DNA from: Saccoglossus kowalevskii
Lineage: Eukaryota; Hemichordata; Enteropneusta; Harrimaniidae
DNA: 39,401 nt
Assembly (NCBI RefSeq): GCF_000003605.2
Contig: NW_003146288.1
Span: 11,004-50,404, forward strand
Direction: 5' to 3'
Shown: one piece after another, positions 1-10,973 of the stretch
Layout of the letters: the number at the start of each line of letters is the position of its first letter
How positions within the stretch are numbered: the stretch's first letter is position 1
The notes under the pieces: generated by a model
Seen by the model: only the letters and a program-made list of their open reading frames with translations
What the model was told of the DNA's origin: nothing
The model's database searches: none
Made by a program: the position numbers and the translations under genes

Positions 1-406
1 GCGTGTACAAAACAGTGCTGTGAACACAGGCGCGTATAAAACAGTGCTGTGAACACAGGTGCGTATAAAACAGTGCTGTGAACACAGGCCCGTACGAAAC
101 AGTGCTGTGAACACAGGCGTGTACAAAACAGTGCTGTGAACACAGGCGCGTATAAAACAGTGCTGTGAACACAGGTGCGTATAAAACAGTGCTGTGAACA
201 CAGGCGTGTACAAAACAGTGCTGTGAACACAGGCGTGTACAAAACAGTGCTGTGAACACATGCGCGTACAAAACAGTGCTGTGAACACAGACGAGTACAA
301 AACAGTGCTGTGAACACAGACGAGTACAAAACAGTGCTGTGAACACAGACGAGTACAAAACAGTGCTGTGAACACAGACGAGTACAAAACAGTGCTGTGA
401 ACGCAG
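1..406. repeat. 29-bp minisatellite, about 14 copies
   Basis: Head-to-tail copies of a 29-bp unit built around AACAGTGCTGTGAACACAG. The variable part is GCGTGTACA, GCGCGTATA or ACGAGTACA. The ACGAG variant is clustered in the last copies, which suggests local expansion. The array is cut by the left edge of the window. It lies in the kinase-gene intron that follows the exon ending at 485. The copies abut without unique spacers, so it is not a CRISPR array. Confidence 0.95.
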
Positions 407-412
407 ACATTA

Positions 413-934
<522 letters not shown>

Positions 935-1975
935 AATATCACCTGATATCACTTGAATATCACCTGATATCACTTGAATATCACCTGATATCACTTGAAT
1001 ATCACCTGATATCACTTGAATATCACCTGATATCACCGAATATCACCTGATATCACTTGAATATCACCTGATATCACTTGAATATCACCTGATATCACTT
1101 GAATATCACCTGATATCACTTGAATATCACCTGATATCACCGAATATCACCTGATATCACCGAATATCACCTGATATCACCGAATATCACCTGATATCAC
1201 TTGAATATCACCTGATATCACTTGAATATCACCTGATATCACTTGAATATCACCTGATATCACTTGAATATCACCTGATATCACTTGAATATCACCTGAT
1301 ATCACTTGAATATCACTTGAATATCACCTGATATCACTTGAATATCACCTGATATCACTTGAATATCACCTGATATCACTTGAATATCACCTGATATCAC
1401 CGAATATCACCTGATATCACCTGATATCACCGAATATCACCTGATATCACTTGAATATCACCTGATATCACTTGAATATCACCTGATATCACTTGAATAT
1501 CACCTGATATCACTTGAATATCACCTGATATCACTTGAATATCACCTGATATCACTTGAATATCACCTGATATCACTTGAATATCACCTGATATCACTTG
1601 AATATCACCTGATATCACTTGAATATCACCTGATATCACTTGAATATCACCTGATATCACTTGAATATCACCTGATATCACTTGAATATCACCTGATATC
1701 ACTTGAATATCACCTGATATCACTTGAATATCACCTGATATCACTTGAATATCACCTGATATCACTTGAATATCACCTGAATATCACTTGAATATCACCT
1801 GATATCACTTGAATATCACCTGATATCACTTGAATATCACCTGATATCACTTGAATATCACCTGATATCACTTGAATATCACCTGATATCACTTGAATAT
1901 CACCTGATATCACTTGAATATCACCTGATATCACTTGAATATCACCTGATATCACCGAATATCACATGATATCAT
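935..1975. repeat. 21-bp minisatellite with hairpin units, about 49 copies
   Basis: The unit is AATATCACCTGATATCACTTG. Some units replace TTG with CG and are 20 bp long; a few are truncated. Each unit contains the inverted repeat ATATCA-CC-TGATAT and the 8-bp palindrome TGATATCA, so either strand could fold into a series of small hairpins. Runs of pure 21-mers stay open on the minus strand and would read as an ISGDIQV heptad repeat. The 20-bp variants break that frame, so it is not a gene. The array lies in a PKC intron. Confidence 0.95.
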
Positions 1976-2015
1976 TTGTTTGCAGAGCTGGTTGCTGATT
2001 ATGGTGCCATGTGTC

Positions 2016-2211
2016 TGATTATAATAGAGACGTTACATATCAACTATGGACAAGTGCCGTCTTGTGATTATAATAGAGACGTTACATATCAACTATGGAC
2101 AAGTGCCGTCTTGTGATTATAATAGAGACGTTACATATCAACTATGGACAAGTGCCGTCTTGTGATTATAATAGAGACGTTACATATCAACTATGGACAA
2201 GTGCCGTCTTG
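2016..2211. repeat. 49-bp tandem repeat, four copies
   Basis: Four essentially identical 49-bp units start at 2016, 2065, 2114 and 2163, each opening TGATTATAATAGAGACGTTA. The near identity indicates a recent duplication. It lies just past the 21-bp array in the same intron. Confidence 0.95.
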
Positions 2212-3134
2212 TGATTACATCATAGTTTTATAAAATAGAATATTGCTTTATTGACGAAAGGACAATTTGACATTTATTAATTCGTCTCTTTTTAATGTTA
2301 AATGTGACACTAGAGAATACATGGTACAGTTTCTGTCTCGGCTCTTTATAGAGTTTACATTCTGTAATATGCCTCTCATCCATAAATAAATCACAATATT
2401 TGGCTACTGTTAAAATAGCTCATCAGATGTAACTGAATTTTACGTGAATTCGAACTACTTTTCATACAAAACAACTACAAAAATGACAACTTTTGAGTCA
2501 TTTCTCAATGGTAAAAATTATTTAAAATTTTGTTCTGTAACATACAGTAAAACCATTTATTTACTTACATTATTTTCACGACTTTGTGTTGTTATAGGCA
2601 TAATCACTTGGTTTGAAGTTCACAAATTTGTCAGGAAAACAATGAGACTATTGTTTTTATGCATTCATGAGGATTTAATTTAGTGGATTGTACTTAACAG
2701 TATTGCAAAATAGTGAAATTAAAACCCAGTGAATGATCAATGCGTTTACAGTAAAAAGAAAAAATCATGTATAAGATGGCTATATATGGTTGTCATGAAT
2801 GATTATTAATATTATTATTTTATCAAATAACACTTTGACATAGATGGAATTAACATGTAGTGTTACTCTTGAAAAAATAGTTTGAACTGAGTGAAAAGTT
2901 TTCAAATCTGCTGACTTGTGTCTGAATCAATAATTATGTAATGTTTAATCAACTATTTTAAAATGTCCACTCGCACGTTTTTCTGAGTTGAGGACACTGG
3001 TCACTAAAGTATGGTGTGTGTACCTTCAACTGATTCAGAAATCAAACAATTTGTTGAAGATAAGTGTAGTTTTACACATATAACATAGTTTAAGAATAAA
3101 CACCATATTTCAACAACTTGCCTCATTCCCTTAC
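2212..3134. other. Intron sequence, nothing recognised
   Basis: AT-rich remainder of the intron between the exons at 3135-3325 and 485-658. The open frame around 2444-2683 shows no recognisable domain, no good coding composition and no matching splice phase. Confidence 0.6.
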
Positions 3135-3325
3135 CTTTCCAAAGCTGCCTTTTCCTAGTACTTTGATAAAATTAAAATCATTAAGGCAGACAGGTCTCTC
3201 GGCCCTGTTCAAGGCTGAGCCATCAGACTTGGGCCTCGTGCCTATGTCTCCCGGACTAGAAATAAACGACCTGGCAAGATCTTTACACATGTCATCTTCC
3301 TTATCGCTTGATCGGTCGTCTTTGC
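3135..3325 (-). CDS. Novel PKC, hinge end and glycine-rich loop exon
   Basis: 191 nt. It starts with 2 nt completing a codon from the previous exon and ends in phase 0. The protein runs GKDDRSSDKEDDMCKDLARS through a polar hinge, then NDFNFIKVLGKGSFGK. The last part is the PKC catalytic start and carries the GxGxxG ATP loop; Val, the next loop residue, comes from the exon at 658. The acceptor is CTACTTAG|GC and the donor GGAAAG|GTAAG. A break directly after the loop is consistent with the neighbouring exon, which begins VMLAE. The upstream 60 or so residues belong to the variable V3 region, which is poorly conserved, so only the kinase part gives family identity. Confidence 0.97.
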
Positions 3326-4951
3326 CTAAGTAGATGGAACATTTAACTGTGAATGACTATTTACTGAAAACTGATATTTCTATTAAAATCTTTGCCAGTT
3401 TCATTTTTCTTTGCAGAATTGGGAAAGCTGAACTGACACCAATTATTAGTATTATCTGGATGAAATATTTCATTCTTAATTTGTTTTCTTAAATGTATAA
3501 TCATTTACACTGTACTTATATTCTCTTTATTTCGTTACATATTCTAGTAACTAAATATACACCACGATAAGAAAGGGGAGTTATGATACAGAAGTGCGTC
3601 TCAAATATTCACAGTTGACGAAGAGATTCGTTGTTTTTTTACCAACACCAATCTGTATTCCACAAATGTCACTAAAAATAATGTTTTGAAAAGGAAAACA
3701 AGTAAAATGAAAGACTGATCGAGTCAAGGATTTTTAGCTGTTACTAAGATGTATTGTTTATTATTAATCACTGACATTGTCCGCTTTTGTCACCATTCGC
3801 AAAATAGTTCTATGTTCTTTCTGTGCATATTAATTAGGTAATTTGCATATCAACCCTTTCATCACCATCTTCCACAATGTAGTTGCATGTTTTGGCTGCT
3901 TTATTTATGTGCATATTAATGAGGTGATTTGCATATCACTAACCCTTTCACTGCAATTGTCAACTTGTATTATGTTTCAGAAGATGTCACTTTGGTCTCT
4001 GTCTGCTTTCTTTGACCAAACTCTATAAGCAATATCATATTCTATCGTATAACTAACAATCTATTGCGAAAACATTGACAAAAATCTTTAATTCTGGCCT
4101 GACTGTGCAAGGTTTAAGTACTTTATTAAAGAAGTGGCCACTTAAATTCTAACTTTCAAAACAGAAAGTTTAAGGTTACACTTTTTAAAATAAGTCCAAA
4201 TGTTGATCCAATGATGCGACTGTAATGGTTGGCATGAAATAAATGAAAAATGACATGTACCAAATCAAAATAACCAAATATGCCATAAATGATAACTCCA
4301 GAATGCAAATTCAACACTGTGACAGAATTTACACTGATTCAAAGGGGAAACAAATTTCTTTTCAATTTTTCAATTGTCCTTTACAATTCTGCTTCACTAT
4401 ATTACTATTTCATGATACTTTAACCACATCATTGCAATTCCTACTTAGTTGTGCATTATATGTTAATATTCTTGGCGACTATTTCTACAATGACATCACA
4501 ACTGGGAACAGTTTACACATTTTCTGTATCATAACATCCTCGATCGCAAACACAATACTGAACTAGCACGACGTACCTAATGACCAAATACTGTCTACAA
4601 CAACTTACTTATGTAAAAGACAATGAAGTATTTGAAAACACAAGATGAAAACAACGTAAGGGAGAACATTTAGGAAGTGCAAGTGGTTCACCATGCGTTA
4701 TTTTTAAAAACGAAGTGCATTTTTATATTGAACTGAAACGAGCAGTCTAGGTTTCTTTAACACCATTCACCATGCACAGGTCAACGTGCATAGGCCAAAG
4801 AAGAAAAGTCAGTTTACCGAGCGAGAGATAGAGAGATAGAGAGAGAGTGAGAAGTATTTTTAACAGGGTTTATAGGGACGGAATGAGGGAGTAAAGAGTC
4901 AAACCGTTATAAAGTGTAGAAGTATCAAACGTGATAGAATAGTGCCCATAC
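3326..4951. other. Intron with a paired octamer-bearing repeat
   Basis: A 1.6-kb AT-rich PKC intron. The only structure I see is a 30-bp direct repeat at 3823-3852 and 3909-3938, spaced 86 bp, each copy holding ATTTGCATAT. There is also a short GATA/GAGA-rich run near 4826-4850. Several open frames (3843-4028, 4243-4566) look like chance. Confidence 0.5.
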
Positions 4952-5056
4952 CTGTTGTTCTAATGGAGTTAGAATTTGAAGACGTTTCTGACTTTTCAGA
5001 TGGGGAAGTGGTACTGTTGGGGGCTTTGAAGGGGGATTCACTGTGGCTGATGGAAG
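4952..5056 (-). CDS. Novel PKC, Ser/Pro-rich V3 hinge exon (phase 1-1)
   Basis: 105 nt, entering with 2 nt of a split codon and leaving with 1 nt. In the phase fixed by its neighbours it reads SISHSESPFKAPNSTTSPSE and continues through KSETSSNSNSIRTTG. This is a Ser/Thr/Pro-rich segment typical of the flexible hinge between the regulatory and catalytic halves of PKC. The acceptor is preceded by a T-rich tract ending CATGCAG, and the donor is ACAACAG|GTATGG. The other two frames are also fairly open, so the call rests on phase agreement with 5329-5392 and 3135-3325. Because its length is a multiple of three with equal phases, it could be skipped without a frameshift. Confidence 0.85.
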
Positions 5057-5328
5057 CTGCATGACAAGTAAAATAATAATCGTAATGAAAAGAAAAGGAG
5101 AAACGGAAACATGACAAAAGGGGAGAAAACAAAAACAAACCAGGAGATAAACAATCCATGATGGCATGCAATCACCACCAATACGAGCACTGAAGTGGGT
5201 CTAATAAGTCATAGCAGTGGATTAGACGGGAGTAAGGGGGAGAGTTAAGAGAATATACAATGATGATGATGATGATGAGATGATATTAGAGTTGCTGGCA
5301 TGCAGATGGCAAGCCCGGATGTGCCTAC

Positions 5329-5392
5329 CTGCAGCCGATGGAGCTGTTTGCGACTCGGATAAAGGAGATTTTGGAGTCTCACTGATAAGGGC
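5329..5392 (-). CDS. Novel PKC, V3 hinge exon
   Basis: 64 nt, phase 0 in and 1 nt out. It reads ALISETPKSPLSESQTAPSA plus one Ala and a split codon. It follows the basic KKK end of the C1B exon and precedes the Ser-rich exon at 4952-5056. The acceptor is CTTTGTTCCAG|GCCC and the donor GCTGCAG|GTAGGC. The length is exactly what is needed to reconcile the phase 0 end of the exon at 6638 with the 2-nt entry of the exon at 5056, which is strong internal evidence. The hinge sequence is not family-diagnostic. The SP and TP motifs could be phosphorylation sites, which is inference. Confidence 0.85.
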
Positions 5393-6637
5393 CTGGAACA
5401 AAGGCCGGTTAATATTACATTGCAAGTACAACAAAACAAAAACAAAAACAAAAACAAAAAATAGGCTGACTTTGAGTCAGTGTTGACATGAGCTGAAAGA
5501 GAAGTTATTTAATAAACAGGGAATGAAGAAAGCGGGACAGGATGGCAAAAAATAATGCGTATAAAGATTTAAGGGGTACAAAATATTTGAAATGTCACCA
5601 AGTTTTGAAATAATGATTATATTAGTTTCATCTAATAGAAAGTATAAAGTTAGCTGATGATATAGAAAGTTTACAATAATGAAGAAATATTGTGCAATAG
5701 ATATTCAATAAATTTAGGCATCGTTTACATATCAAAATTCTTGCTCATATCAAAAATGAAAAAACTTCAGTGACTTTAAAGCTACCTTATTATACTATCT
5801 TCAAATCAATCCTCCGAACACCAGACAAACTCTTCACCCCTTTGGTGAGGAGCTTGCCTCAATTTTCTGAGTCAAAAAGATTCGAAAACAGTCCCAAATG
5901 AGCTATGAACAAGTGAGAAATGCCAAGGACCAATACTAGTTTTGTTGACATGACAGGTAGCCAGCCAGTCTGCGGCTGTTTTCTCCACAACATGGTGGTT
6001 CCAAAAAGCCAAAAGTTATGCTGAGTAAAGAAATCACCAACAAACATTCCAGACTAAATGTTCTTCTCACAGCAAAACCGACAACACTGTGTCCTATAAA
6101 TTTAGAATTTTATTTGTTCTGTCCGTGACCACCCACAATCAAAAATTTAAAGTGAAAATTCCATCTCCAAACAAATTCACAAAATAACCACCACCACCAC
6201 CACAGATGTGTCTATAGAATACAGTAAAAACTGGTATTGCATAATCTGAAACATCAAGCCATCATTTATCTTGACCGTCAATAGGAATAATAAACTAAAC
6301 AGGTTGCACAACTGGCTAGCCTGATCAATGTCCATTGTTTAGTGGCATGATGTAACAGCTTGTAGTATTGTTAGTTTTTACTTTGAAAAATGTCATTCTT
6401 TTATCCCATCTGTTAGTATTACACCAGTTCTACAATGTACTGATCAGTTATTATAATAGAACAGTACAACAAAGGCACGACAACTATGTTATTAAAACAA
6501 TACTGATGTATTATCACTGAAAAATGGCAAGAGCTTGGCAACACCACTTGACAAAATTACGTCCAATAGAATATATCTTTCAGCCCGGAACTTTGTAATG
6601 GTATCAAAAGAAATCAACTTAATATTTGGAAACCTAC
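5393..6637. other. Intron, no distinct feature
   Basis: AT-rich intron between the C1B and hinge exons. It holds an ACAAAA microsatellite at about 5432-5460 and an ACC run near 6187-6202. No coding or structural signal was recognised. Confidence 0.55.
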
Positions 6638-6771
6638 CTTCTTCTTTCGCACAGATAGTTTGTCTCCTGTCACGCCCATTTCAGCGAGTATGGTAGCCAT
6701 TTCCTTTGGGTTGATACCGCAATTATTTGCAACGTTTTTCTGACACCGCTTGTGAACATTCATCTTACAAG
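6638..6771 (-). CDS. Novel PKC, second half of C1B
   Basis: 134 nt, entering with 2 nt and ending in phase 0. It reads [20 protein letters not shown] and on through [24 protein letters not shown]. It completes the C1B zinc pattern: the Cys of CKMNVH, the His, then Cys-X2-Cys spacing and the last Cys seven residues later. The tail matches the epsilon/eta segment after C1B (VLADLGVTPDK-like), ending in a basic KKK. The acceptor is GTTTCAG|CTTG and the donor AAGAAG|GTAGG. The split codon G|CT joins the previous exon as Ala. Confidence 0.97.
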
Positions 6772-6985
6772 CTGAAACAGATCGGAAGTTGAGTCAAGCG
6801 GACCGACCAGCAGATTTCTAACAGACTGGTCTAAATATAAACACAACATTCATGTCCTATACGTCATTCACCAAAATGGTTTGTTTACAAATTAAAATTT
6901 ATAATTTGCATCACAATTATGGTCTTGTGAATATGTAGATTTCCTGCCATATTTGAAAAATTGCATTGTGGGCATTAAAACTCAC

Positions 6986-7103
6986 CTGAACATTGAAGAC
7001 CTTGTCTAAGAAGACCGTAAAGCAGAGAGCCGCAGTGATCACAGAAAGTTGGTCGCATGTAATTGTGAACATCAAATCTATGTGGCATGTTAATGTTAAA
7101 TCG
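6986..7103 (-). CDS. Novel PKC, first half of C1B (DAG/phorbol-binding) domain
   Basis: 118 nt, phase 0 in, 1 nt out. It reads [20 protein letters not shown], then [19 protein letters not shown]. The first zinc His, the Cys-X2-Cys and the next Cys fit H-X12-C-X2-C-X13-C. Residues lining the ligand groove (Pro in RPTF, Gly and Gln in LLRQG) are present. Position 22 of the domain is Tyr (codon at 7017-7019); novel PKCs usually have Trp there and conventional PKCs have Tyr. The [10 protein letters not shown] start matches the epsilon-class linker between C1A and C1B. The acceptor is GACCTCAG|CGA and the donor TTCAG|GTGAG. Confidence 0.97.
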
Positions 7104-7330
7104 CTGAGGTCCAAGTTTCTAGTTGAAGATGATGAGAGGAATAAGTTGTGACATAAGCAAGAACAAAGATTACCGGTATGATGTGTGAATAATTTATATG
7201 TCATGAACACTGTAAATGTAACGGCATGTTCACTTTAAGGTAAAACCCAGAATTTATTAATTTCCCAATAAATTGTGGAAATATAGAATATAGAAAATTG
7301 GGGGTACACCAGCTTAATTTTCAAGACATG
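7104..7330. other. Short intron stretch, nothing recognised
   Basis: AT-rich intron between the C1B exon and the repeat element that begins at 7331. No feature seen. Confidence 0.6.
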
Positions 7331-8161
7331 CAGCCTCTCGGCTGAGATAGCTCGGCTGTTAGCAAGGCACATTTAAATTAAAGAACTGAAGATATCATTA
7401 GAAAATGAACAATATGTATAGCAATCGGACTTGATGTTTTTAACAAGAAGTCGAAAATATCACTTTTTACCAAAAATTACAATCTTATTCACCAAAATTA
7501 GGGAATTTAAGATATCATCACGAAATGAACAAATCTCAGAAAAGTCCACATGTAGCATCTATATATGTAATATCAAAGCAATTGGACTTGTGGTTTTTAA
7601 AAAGAAGTAACAAATATCACTATTTACCCCAAATGACAAAAATATTCACCAAAATTAGAGAATTGAGGATTTCATCACAAAATGAACAAATCTGAGAAAG
7701 GTCCACATGTAGTACCTATATGTGTAATATCAAAGCAATTGGACTTGCGGCTTTTAACAAAAAGTCGAAAATATCACTATTTACCAAAAATGACAAAAAT
7801 ATTCACCAAAATTAGAGAATTGAGGATATCATCACAAAATGAACAAATCTGAGAGAGATCCACATGTAGTACCTATATATGTAATATCAAAGTAATTGGA
7901 CTTGCGGTTTTTAACAAGAAGTCGAAAATATCACTTTTTACCAAAAATGACAAAAATATTCACCAAAATTAGAGAATTGAAGATATCATCATGAAATGAA
8001 CAAATCTAAGAGAGGTCTACCCCAGGTACATACACACCAAGTATCAAAGCATTCAGGCTTGTAGTTTTCAAGAAGAAGTCGAAAAAGTAAAACACTGACA
8101 CGGACGATGGACAATCACTCATATGATAAGCTCCGCTCGACAAAGTCGACAGCGAAGCTAA
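7331..8161 (+). mobile_element. Pearl/Helitron-like non-autonomous element
   Basis: The left end carries a hairpin CAGCC-TCTC-GGCTG followed by AGATAGCTCGGCTG. The centre is a tandem core of about 4.5 units. The right end carries the hairpin AGCTCCGCT-CGAC-AAA-GTCG...AGCGAAGCT (8129-8159) directly followed by AA, giving CTAA. A 3' hairpin then CTRR is the hallmark of Helitron ends, and tandem cores near 160 bp are known in bivalve pearl-type elements. A copy with the same left end and a similar tail lies at 26396-26710. No ORF is present. Helitron assignment is inference; repeat-family identity is directly seen. Confidence 0.6.
7368..8080. repeat. 157-bp tandem core, about 4.5 units
   Basis: The phrase ATTCACCAAAATTAG begins units at 7487, 7644, 7801 and 7958, an exact 157-bp spacing. 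A partial unit precedes them. Units also share TAATATCAAAGCAATTGGAC. The same 157-bp spacing recurs at 24179 and 24336. The core belongs to the element at 7331-8161. Confidence 0.92.
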
Positions 8162-8519
8162 AAATGGTTGTAGTGGTTAGTGGTTAGTGGCCATTCTGGC
8201 AGTATTAAAATGCTTTTACCATTGGTTCCTATGGCACAAATATAATGCCATACCTCAACTGTAACACACAACGAATGCTATTTATTTCATGGTGCCATGA
8301 GGCAATAACTTCATGATTTTACATAATAAACCAGTGAACATGTGATCCATGATGAACTTTCTCAAAAATTTTGAGTAGGCTTCTACCTTAATGATGTAGT
8401 TTTTCTACAAAGACTTGCTCACAACTCACATTTGTTAACAACCATGAAGCCAGTCATAAGAAGCACTAATCACAAGAATCTACAAGACAAAGTGGCATAT
8501 GCAATGCAAGATGACGTAC
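8162..8519. other. Intron, nothing recognised
   Basis: AT-rich intron flank between the element and the C1A exon. No feature beyond a small GGTTAGTGG duplication near 8173-8190. Confidence 0.5.
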
Positions 8520-8608
8520 CTCCTCATCTATGGCAGTATCCCTGGTACTTCCAGGACATCTCGTCACTACCTGTTCATGACAGCGCTTGTGAACCACACA
8601 CGTACACA
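8520..8608 (-). CDS. Novel PKC, end of C1A domain
   Basis: 89 nt, entering with 2 nt and ending in phase 0. It reads [20 protein letters not shown] then TRDTAIDEE. It supplies the last zinc ligands of C1A: Cys, then Cys-X4-His, His-X2-Cys and Cys-X7-Cys spacing are all intact. [11 protein letters not shown] is diagnostic of the epsilon/eta class. The acceptor is GTGTTGTAG|TGTG and the donor GAGGAG|GTACG. The split codon G|TG gives Val with the microexon upstream. Confidence 0.97.
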
Positions 8609-9857
8609 CTACAACACAAATAAAGTAATGACACAATTTAGCAAGATGAATTTTAATGTTGCATTCCTAAAGCTACACATTGAGGTCTGTAATGTGAAAT
8701 ATTTGATGATCAGAATACGCACAAATTGCAAGGAAACATACACTAAAAGTGCCTGAATGTTGACAATATGTTTAAATTTCATCAGCTAACGTTTTTGAAT
8801 AGTGTTTCAACATGAAGGGATTCACAACAATTTGCATAATGCAATTTGTAACGAAAACAAATAAAGAGGAATTGTCGCACATATTTTTTAAATCACGCAA
8901 AATTAACACGATCAAACATGTCACATAATAGTCCCAATAAGACTATAGGAAAAATATCTACAACTCAAAATATACAAATTTCTATACGAGCTTTAAAAAT
9001 ATCACACAATATGTTTTAACTGCCATCACTAAGTCAGTTTAAAGAAATGCCATGGACGATCTGCAACCCACACAGATGACATTACTAAGAAAGACTCGTA
9101 CATACACACGCTAGCCTGTGACCTTTTGACACACACTTTTGGATGTCAATGAGAATAAAAAGGAAAGTGTGCTTAATTTCCTATGTCTTGACGCTTATCT
9201 GAAATAGACAACAAGTGTTTATAGCCACAGAAAGCATGCTATTGGGAGTACCATTTCAACACCCTCGCATTTTAGACGACTAAACACAGGACACATTTCA
9301 ACATTTATCAGGATTTCTAGGCAGATGAGTGGGTGTGTTGGCTTGCAGTTAATAACTCACACAACACACATGTTTTTTAGCTGATAAATCATTGAATCTT
9401 TGATTTAATTTGACAATCAGTACAGCCTAAGGTAATCTGAGTTCACCAGACATCCACAATGGAATCTATTTAATTTAGTGCTTTTCTTTTCTTTTTTATA
9501 CAATGATCAATAACAAATAGAATGAAAAAACAGAAGGAATCTTCAAAATGGACAGTTTGTTTTTTTCTTCATCTTCTTCTGAATAACATACTAACTTCTA
9601 AGAAATTCTTCTCATCATTCATTTATTAAGTCCATACTGGATCTTTAATCAATAATAAAACAATCCTAAGAGAAGTATTTATTGAGTGTTTTTTTCAGGC
9701 ATCACTGATCTCATCAAAGAAAAAAAGCACTATATATAGGATTTCAATGATATCACTAACATACATATGTAATACTTGTATTAGCTCCATATAAAGGGTG
9801 CATTCCTAAGAGAAGTGCATTTATTGTATCCTGGGGGGCGGAGCTACGTCACAGAAC
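8609..9857. other. Intron, little structure
   Basis: AT-rich intron. The words TCCTAAGAGAAGT occur at about 9663 and 9805, and a GC-rich patch GGGGGGCGGAGCTACGTCAC precedes 9855. No coding signal seen. Confidence 0.5.
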
Positions 9858-10295
9858 GTTCTAAATTGCTAAGACGTGCACCACTCTACCATGTATTTCT
9901 ATGGGCTCTGTGCAAGCTGCTGTGGACCACCAGTCGAAGAGCCGGTGAAAACAGCAACAGTCAAGGAAACGACACAAACTCAACTCTGAAGTAATCCTGA
10001 GCAACCAAGCACATGTATGGGTAATCTTGTTACACTGCTCAGGAGAGTCTCAACAACCATCCCAAAGTACAGTTTTTCAGATTTATCGGCCTTTGTTTTC
10101 ACCATATTGGTTGCTAGGCTATGTCCAAAAATGTTCTACATTGCTAAGACGTGCACCACTCTACCATGTATTTCTATGGGCTCTGTGCAAGCTGCTGTGG
10201 AACACCAGTCGAAGAGCCGGTGAAAACAGCTAAAGTCAAGGAAACGGAACAAACTTAACTTTGAAGTAATCCTGTGCAACCAAATTTATATATGT
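9858..10295. repeat. Direct duplication with 274-bp offset
   Basis: About 160 bp from 9858 is repeated with few changes from about 10132. Shared words include GCTAAGACGTGCACCACTCT and TGCAAGCTGCTGTGG. Both copies are GC-richer than the surrounding intron. Short frames in each copy (for example TATGGGCTCTGTGC onward) do not stay open together, and I recognise no protein. Confidence 0.85.
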
Positions 10296-10715
10296 TGCAG
10301 ATGTCCGCCCCAAAGGATAATGGATCATTAAAATACAACTTATTTCGACTATAAACAACCTGTTATTTCAGTAAGCACATACACAACTAATAGGCTAAAA
10401 GGGTTTAACAATTTTTAAGACTGTTGTTGACCATATTTGATCAGACCACAAAACAGATTGTACGTCTTTGGACTATGGTCGAAAAGGCGATTTACAGTTC
10501 TGAGACAACACTATAAGTTTTCCAGATTGCAACATTTCTGCATTCAGAAGTTTAATACCCAAAGAAAAATAGCTATGAAAAACTGTTATTTTTTTAGTCG
10601 TTCCATTTATATACTATACTATACATTACACAAGTTGTTTTTAAATCACATTGACACATACATAGTACTGTTTTACCACCACTTTCCAAATAAATGTATG
10701 TCACAGAACACTTAC
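10296..10715. other. Intron, nothing recognised
   Basis: AT-rich intron between the 274-bp duplication and the microexon. The open frame covering 10437-10751 on the plus strand is antisense to the microexon and looks like chance. Confidence 0.55.
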
Positions 10716-10747
10716 CTTGGCATTGATATCCTTGTTTACCCAGACCC
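10716..10747 (-). CDS. Novel PKC, 32-nt microexon in C1A
   Basis: 32 nt: one base completing Trp, then GLGKQGYQCQ, then one base of Val. It joins 16066 (ending TG) to 8608 (starting TG) with perfect phase and gives CRDFIWGLGKQGYQCQVC, the middle of the C1A domain, with exact C-X13-C spacing. The acceptor is TTATTTCAG|GGGT and the donor TGCCAAG|GTAAG, both strong. It is far too short for ORF-based gene finding. Vertebrate PKC genes, as I recall, also have a very short exon here. Confidence 0.96.
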
Positions 10748-10973
10748 CTGAAATAAAATAAGAAAAATAACAGGTGATAAATTTAAAAAAAAGTAAAATG
10801 GCTCCGAGTTCAGATATAAACACATAAAACAGTTGGGGTTTGTGGATACAATGCTTGATTGAATCGCTAGATATTAGTTCATATGTAAATTAGCTCATTA
10901 CTATGCACACAGGAAGAAATTTAATTATATTAAGTCTTTGACTTTATCTAGAGTAGATTGTGAACCTCTACAG

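Noticed and set aside
1-406. CRISPR-like array of 29-bp repeats
   Set aside because: Units abut directly with no unique spacers and the locus is an animal gene intron.
1427-1955. Long minus-strand frames of ISGDIQV heptads
   Set aside because: They follow directly from the 21-bp repeat, which is divisible by three. The 20-bp variants break the frame and there is no unique coding sequence on either side.
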